In this document: piece by piece, positions 62,232-64,000 of the stretch
How positions within the stretch are numbered: position 1 is the first letter of the stretch
Layout: each line of letters starts with the position of its first letter
DNA from: Gammaproteobacteria bacterium RIFOXYD12_FULL_61_37
Lineage (GTDB): Bacteria; Pseudomonadota; Gammaproteobacteria; Chromatiales; Chromatiaceae
DNA: 64,000 nucleotides
Direction of reading: 5' to 3'
Assembly (NCBI GenBank): GCA_001801995.1
Contig: MGZB01000041.1
Coordinates: 1 to 64,000 of the forward strand
Translations under genes and position numbers: made by a program
The notes under the pieces: model-generated
What the model saw: only the letters and a program-made list of their open reading frames with translations
Database searches by the model: none
Told to the model about the DNA's origin: nothing

Positions 62232-62882
62232 CTAGCCTTTGATGTTAAAGGTGATGGGCACGAGCACCCAGGAGGCGATGGCCTCGCCACCGCGCCGGGC
62301 GGGGGTGAAGCTCCAGCCCCGCACGGCATTCATGGCCGCTTGGTCGAGGCGCGGGTAACCGCTGCCGTGCGCGACTGCGACGCTTTCCACGCGGCCGCCG
62401 GCGCTGACGCGAACCCGCAGCAACACCCGGCCATGTTCGCCGAGCTGGCGGGAGGCCGAGGGATAGGCCGGTTTCGGGTTATGCAGGATATGTACGGAGT
62501 CGGCGTCGGAATGGCGGGCCGCACGGCTGGCCTTGGGCTTCTCCGGGGCCGGTGGCCTCGGTCTGGGCTTGGGCGCCTCGACGAGGGGGGCGGCCTGGGG
62601 CGTCGGTGCGGGTTCATTCACGGCCAGCACCGGCGGGAGGTCGGGCGGGACTTCTTCGGGCGGCGGAGGTGGCGGGGGGACCTCCGCTGTTGATTCATCC
62701 GACGCCAATTCGATCAAACGGGCGGTGAAGGGATGCAACAGTTCGGCCGGATGGTCCGGCGGCTCAGTGACGGCCACCAGGCCGAAAAAGGCTGCGTGCG
62801 CGGCCGTCACCCCCGCGAAAGAGAGCTTCCGGCCGACCGGTCTGCCAAACGCTATTCCGTGATCTGGAAAAAACAGGCCCAT
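62232..62882 (-). CDS. tonB: TonB-like energy transducer
   Basis: A 216-residue TonB. An N-terminal hydrophobic helix (SFAGVTAAHAAFFGLVAV) is followed by a Pro-rich spacer (PPPPPPPEEVPPDLPP) and a Pro/Lys stretch (APKPRPRPPAPEKPKAS). The C-terminal TonB domain (about 128-216) contains NPKPAYPSASRQLGEHG and AAMNAVRGWSFTPARRGG. It is the first gene of the long minus-strand run and probably energises the receptor encoded two genes downstream. A RegA-type site lies 135 nt upstream. Confidence 0.9.
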   Translation of the reverse strand: MGLFFPDHGIAFGRPVGRKLSFAGVTAAHAAFFGLVAVTEPPDHPAELLHPFTARLIELASDESTAEVPPPPPPPEEVPPDLPPVLAVNEPAPTPQAAPLVEAPKPRPRPPAPEKPKASRAARHSDADSVHILHNPKPAYPSASRQLGEHGRVLLRVRVSAGGRVESVAVAHGSGYPRLDQAAMNAVRGWSFTPARRGGEAIASWVLVPITFNIKG

Positions 62883-63016
62883 CGTTATCGCGCCAAATCG
62901 TCGAAGTAGCCCGCATCGGGAGACATTTGATTCGCAGGAGGGGGCAAACTCGATTTACCCACGTCAGTCCGTCCATACGAGGCGCCTATTCGACTTGTCA
63001 GGGCGGGTGTTGGCAA

Positions 63017-63033
63017 TGCGGCAAATTGCCGCA
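63017..63033. promoter_or_regulatory. putative RegA/PrrA-type binding site upstream of the tonB operon
   Basis: TGCGGCAAATTGCCGCA is a perfect palindrome (8-bp arms, 1-nt centre) and fits the RegA/PrrA-type pattern as I recall it (YGCGRCR-N4-GNCGC). It matches the site at 50651-50667 at 15 of 17 positions. It lies 135 nt before tonB and 194 nt before the FIST gene, so it could control either or both. Confidence 0.55.
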
Positions 63034-63064
63034 CCGGCAGGCGCCGGGGTTGCGCCTGAGGGAA

Positions 63065-63109
63065 CATGCGTTAATGGTATTGGGTCTATACTGACCTCCA
63101 AAGCCACCC
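63065..63109. repeat. right copy of the 45-bp direct repeat
   Basis: Same orientation as 48129-48173 and 44/45 identical. Contains TATACT, which resembles a -10 box for plus-strand transcription toward the FIST gene, although no good -35 is placed before it. Confidence 0.8.
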
Positions 63110-63226
63110 CACTTTATTCTGTTACTTCGTTGGGTTAGGTGCGCAAATTCAATGCTGATGAGGGTTCCGGTAAGGATGTTGTGCGCCGTAACCCAGGCGG
63201 GGCCGGTATTACAGGGGTATACGAAG

Positions 63227-64000
63227 ATGAACATTCAAACTATTCGTACCGCACAATCCTGCGCAGTGGAGGCGCGCCTGGCAGTCCAGGAATTTCATGC
63301 GGCGGTGGTGCAAGCAAACATGGCGTTGGTGATTTTCTTCTGCTCCAGCGAATACGATCTTGATGTGCTGGCTGCAGAAATGAACCGCTTGTTTGCCGGG
63401 GTGCAAGTGGCGGGTTGCACCACTGCCGGTGAGATCGGCCCCGCCGGTTATCGTTCACGTAGTCTTTCCGGGGCGAGTTTCGCTACGGATAGTTGCGTTG
63501 CCGTCGGCGGGCTGCTGAGAAATCTCAGCCAGTTCAATATCGCAGGTGGACGTGACTTCGCGCAAACCTTGTTGCAGCAATTCGAAAGCAAAGCACCGCA
63601 AGCCAACTCGGATAACAGCTTTGCATTACTGCTGATTGACGGTTTATCCATTCGGGAAGAGCCGGTGGCGCATGCCTTGCAGTATGCCTTGGGAGATATC
63701 GTGCTGTTCGGTGGTTCGGCGGGCGACGATCAGAAATTTATCAAGACCTTCGTGTTCAACGAAGGACGATTCTATTCAGATAGCGCCGTGTTGATTTTGG
63801 TAAACACGCCCTTGCCATTCACGATATTCAAAACCCAGCATTTTATTTCTACCGATGAGCGGCTGGTGGTCACGGAAGCCGATACTTCAAAACGCACTGT
63901 TAAGGAGATCAATGGGCTGCCGGCAGCTGCCGAATACGCGCGGCTGCTGGGTATCGATGTGCTTGATCTCAATCCCTTGCGTTTCGCCGATTCGCCCGTG
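63227..64000 (+). CDS. FIST-domain sensor protein (partial at window end)
   Basis: The frame from ATG 63227 stays open to the window edge (258 codons). It encodes a FIST N-domain: VIFFCSSEYDLDVLAAEMNR, then VAGCTTAGEIGPAGYRS, the central ALLLIDGLSIREEPVAHAL and LFGGSAGDDQKF, and the start of the FIST C-domain (EINGLPAAAEYARLLG). FIST domains are predicted small-ligand sensors, often fused to kinases, GGDEF or methyl-accepting modules. Any such output domain would lie beyond the window. GGGG lies about 9 nt before the ATG. Confidence 0.9.
   Translation, partial: MNIQTIRTAQSCAVEARLAVQEFHAAVVQANMALVIFFCSSEYDLDVLAAEMNRLFAGVQVAGCTTAGEIGPAGYRSRSLSGASFATDSCVAVGGLLRNLSQFNIAGGRDFAQTLLQQFESKAPQANSDNSFALLLIDGLSIREEPVAHALQYALGDIVLFGGSAGDDQKFIKTFVFNEGRFYSDSAVLILVNTPLPFTIFKTQHFISTDERLVVTEADTSKRTVKEINGLPAAAEYARLLGIDVLDLNPLRFADSPV

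Larger units (their letters stand above)
62883..63226. other. divergent intergenic region between tonB and the FIST gene
   Basis: 344 bp without a gene. It contains a RegA-type palindrome (63017-63033), a 7-bp hairpin (CAGGCGC/GCGCCTG, 63038-63058) and the right copy of the 45-bp repeat (63065-63109). Promoters for both flanking genes are expected here; I cannot place them confidently. Confidence 0.6.

Overview
The window is about 64 kb of GC-rich, densely coded chromosome from a Gram-negative proteobacterium. The ybeZ-ybeY-corC-lnt cluster, mpl-ubiX, rnd, a bacterial-type cca, an isolated lpxD, NarXL-like and RegBA-like two-component systems, TonB/ExbBD and many GTG/TTG starts fit a gamma- or betaproteobacterium. 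Gamma is somewhat more likely, but I cannot resolve the genus. No rRNA, tRNA or CRISPR array was recognised.

Layout. 1-640: end of an IS3-family element that has cut off mqsR, leaving the antitoxin gene mqsA. 700-5200 (minus): umuDC, ubiX, mpl and a small membrane protein. 5295-10744: rnd, an LpxL-like acyltransferase, a GDSL esterase, a SLAC1/TehA-type channel and cca. 10941-13768: NarX-like kinase, NarL-like regulator, rhodanese. 13770-17863: a small defence-like island holding a methyltransferase remnant, an ATPase + TOPRIM-like gene pair, a 172-bp MITE with a perfect 9-bp target duplication, a scar joining a helicase-like fragment to a degraded copy of the rhodanese gene, and a Fic protein. 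17943-29786: TauE-like exporter, a glutathionylspermidine-synthase-like ligase with a lipoprotein, miaB, a Phd/ParE-type toxin-antitoxin pair, ybeZ-ybeY-corC-lnt, modABC and a cold-shock gene. 29898-38372 (minus): an envelope-polysaccharide cluster (LTA-synthase-like enzyme, GH26-like hydrolase, a frameshifted GH18-like/deacetylase/GT2 protein, another secreted TIM-barrel protein). 38594-48056: M48 protease, a GGDEF/EAL receptor coupled to a di-haem peroxidase, lpxD, a VWA protein and an M15 peptidase.

The most interesting region is 48129-63109. A RegB/RegA redox two-component system (48211-50051) lies next to a tightly packed run of twelve minus-strand genes (62882 down to 50678): tonB, exbB, exbD, a TonB-dependent receptor, a Met/Gly-rich periplasmic DUF4198-like protein, a NapH-like membrane ferredoxin, a 2-hydroxyacyl-CoA-dehydratase/double-cubane-cluster-type protein, its ATP-dependent activator, a UreH/DsbD-like membrane protein, and a MacA/MacB-like exporter. 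Near-palindromic sites of RegA/PrrA type lie upstream of both transcription units, and a 45-bp direct repeat (44/45 identical) brackets the whole 14.9-kb block. I infer a redox-controlled system that imports a ligand, reduces something with an ATP-driven Fe-S enzyme and exports a product. The substrate is unknown.

Repeats are informative. Three MITE-like palindromic elements (2534-2698, 25055-25238, 38412-38596) share termini, and one end of each supplies the stop codon of the adjacent gene (ubiX, corC, the M48 protease). A second hairpin family lies at 10804-10862 and 26720-26768, where it encodes the last residues of Lnt. A 66-bp tandem array with inverted flanks fills 33312-33732.
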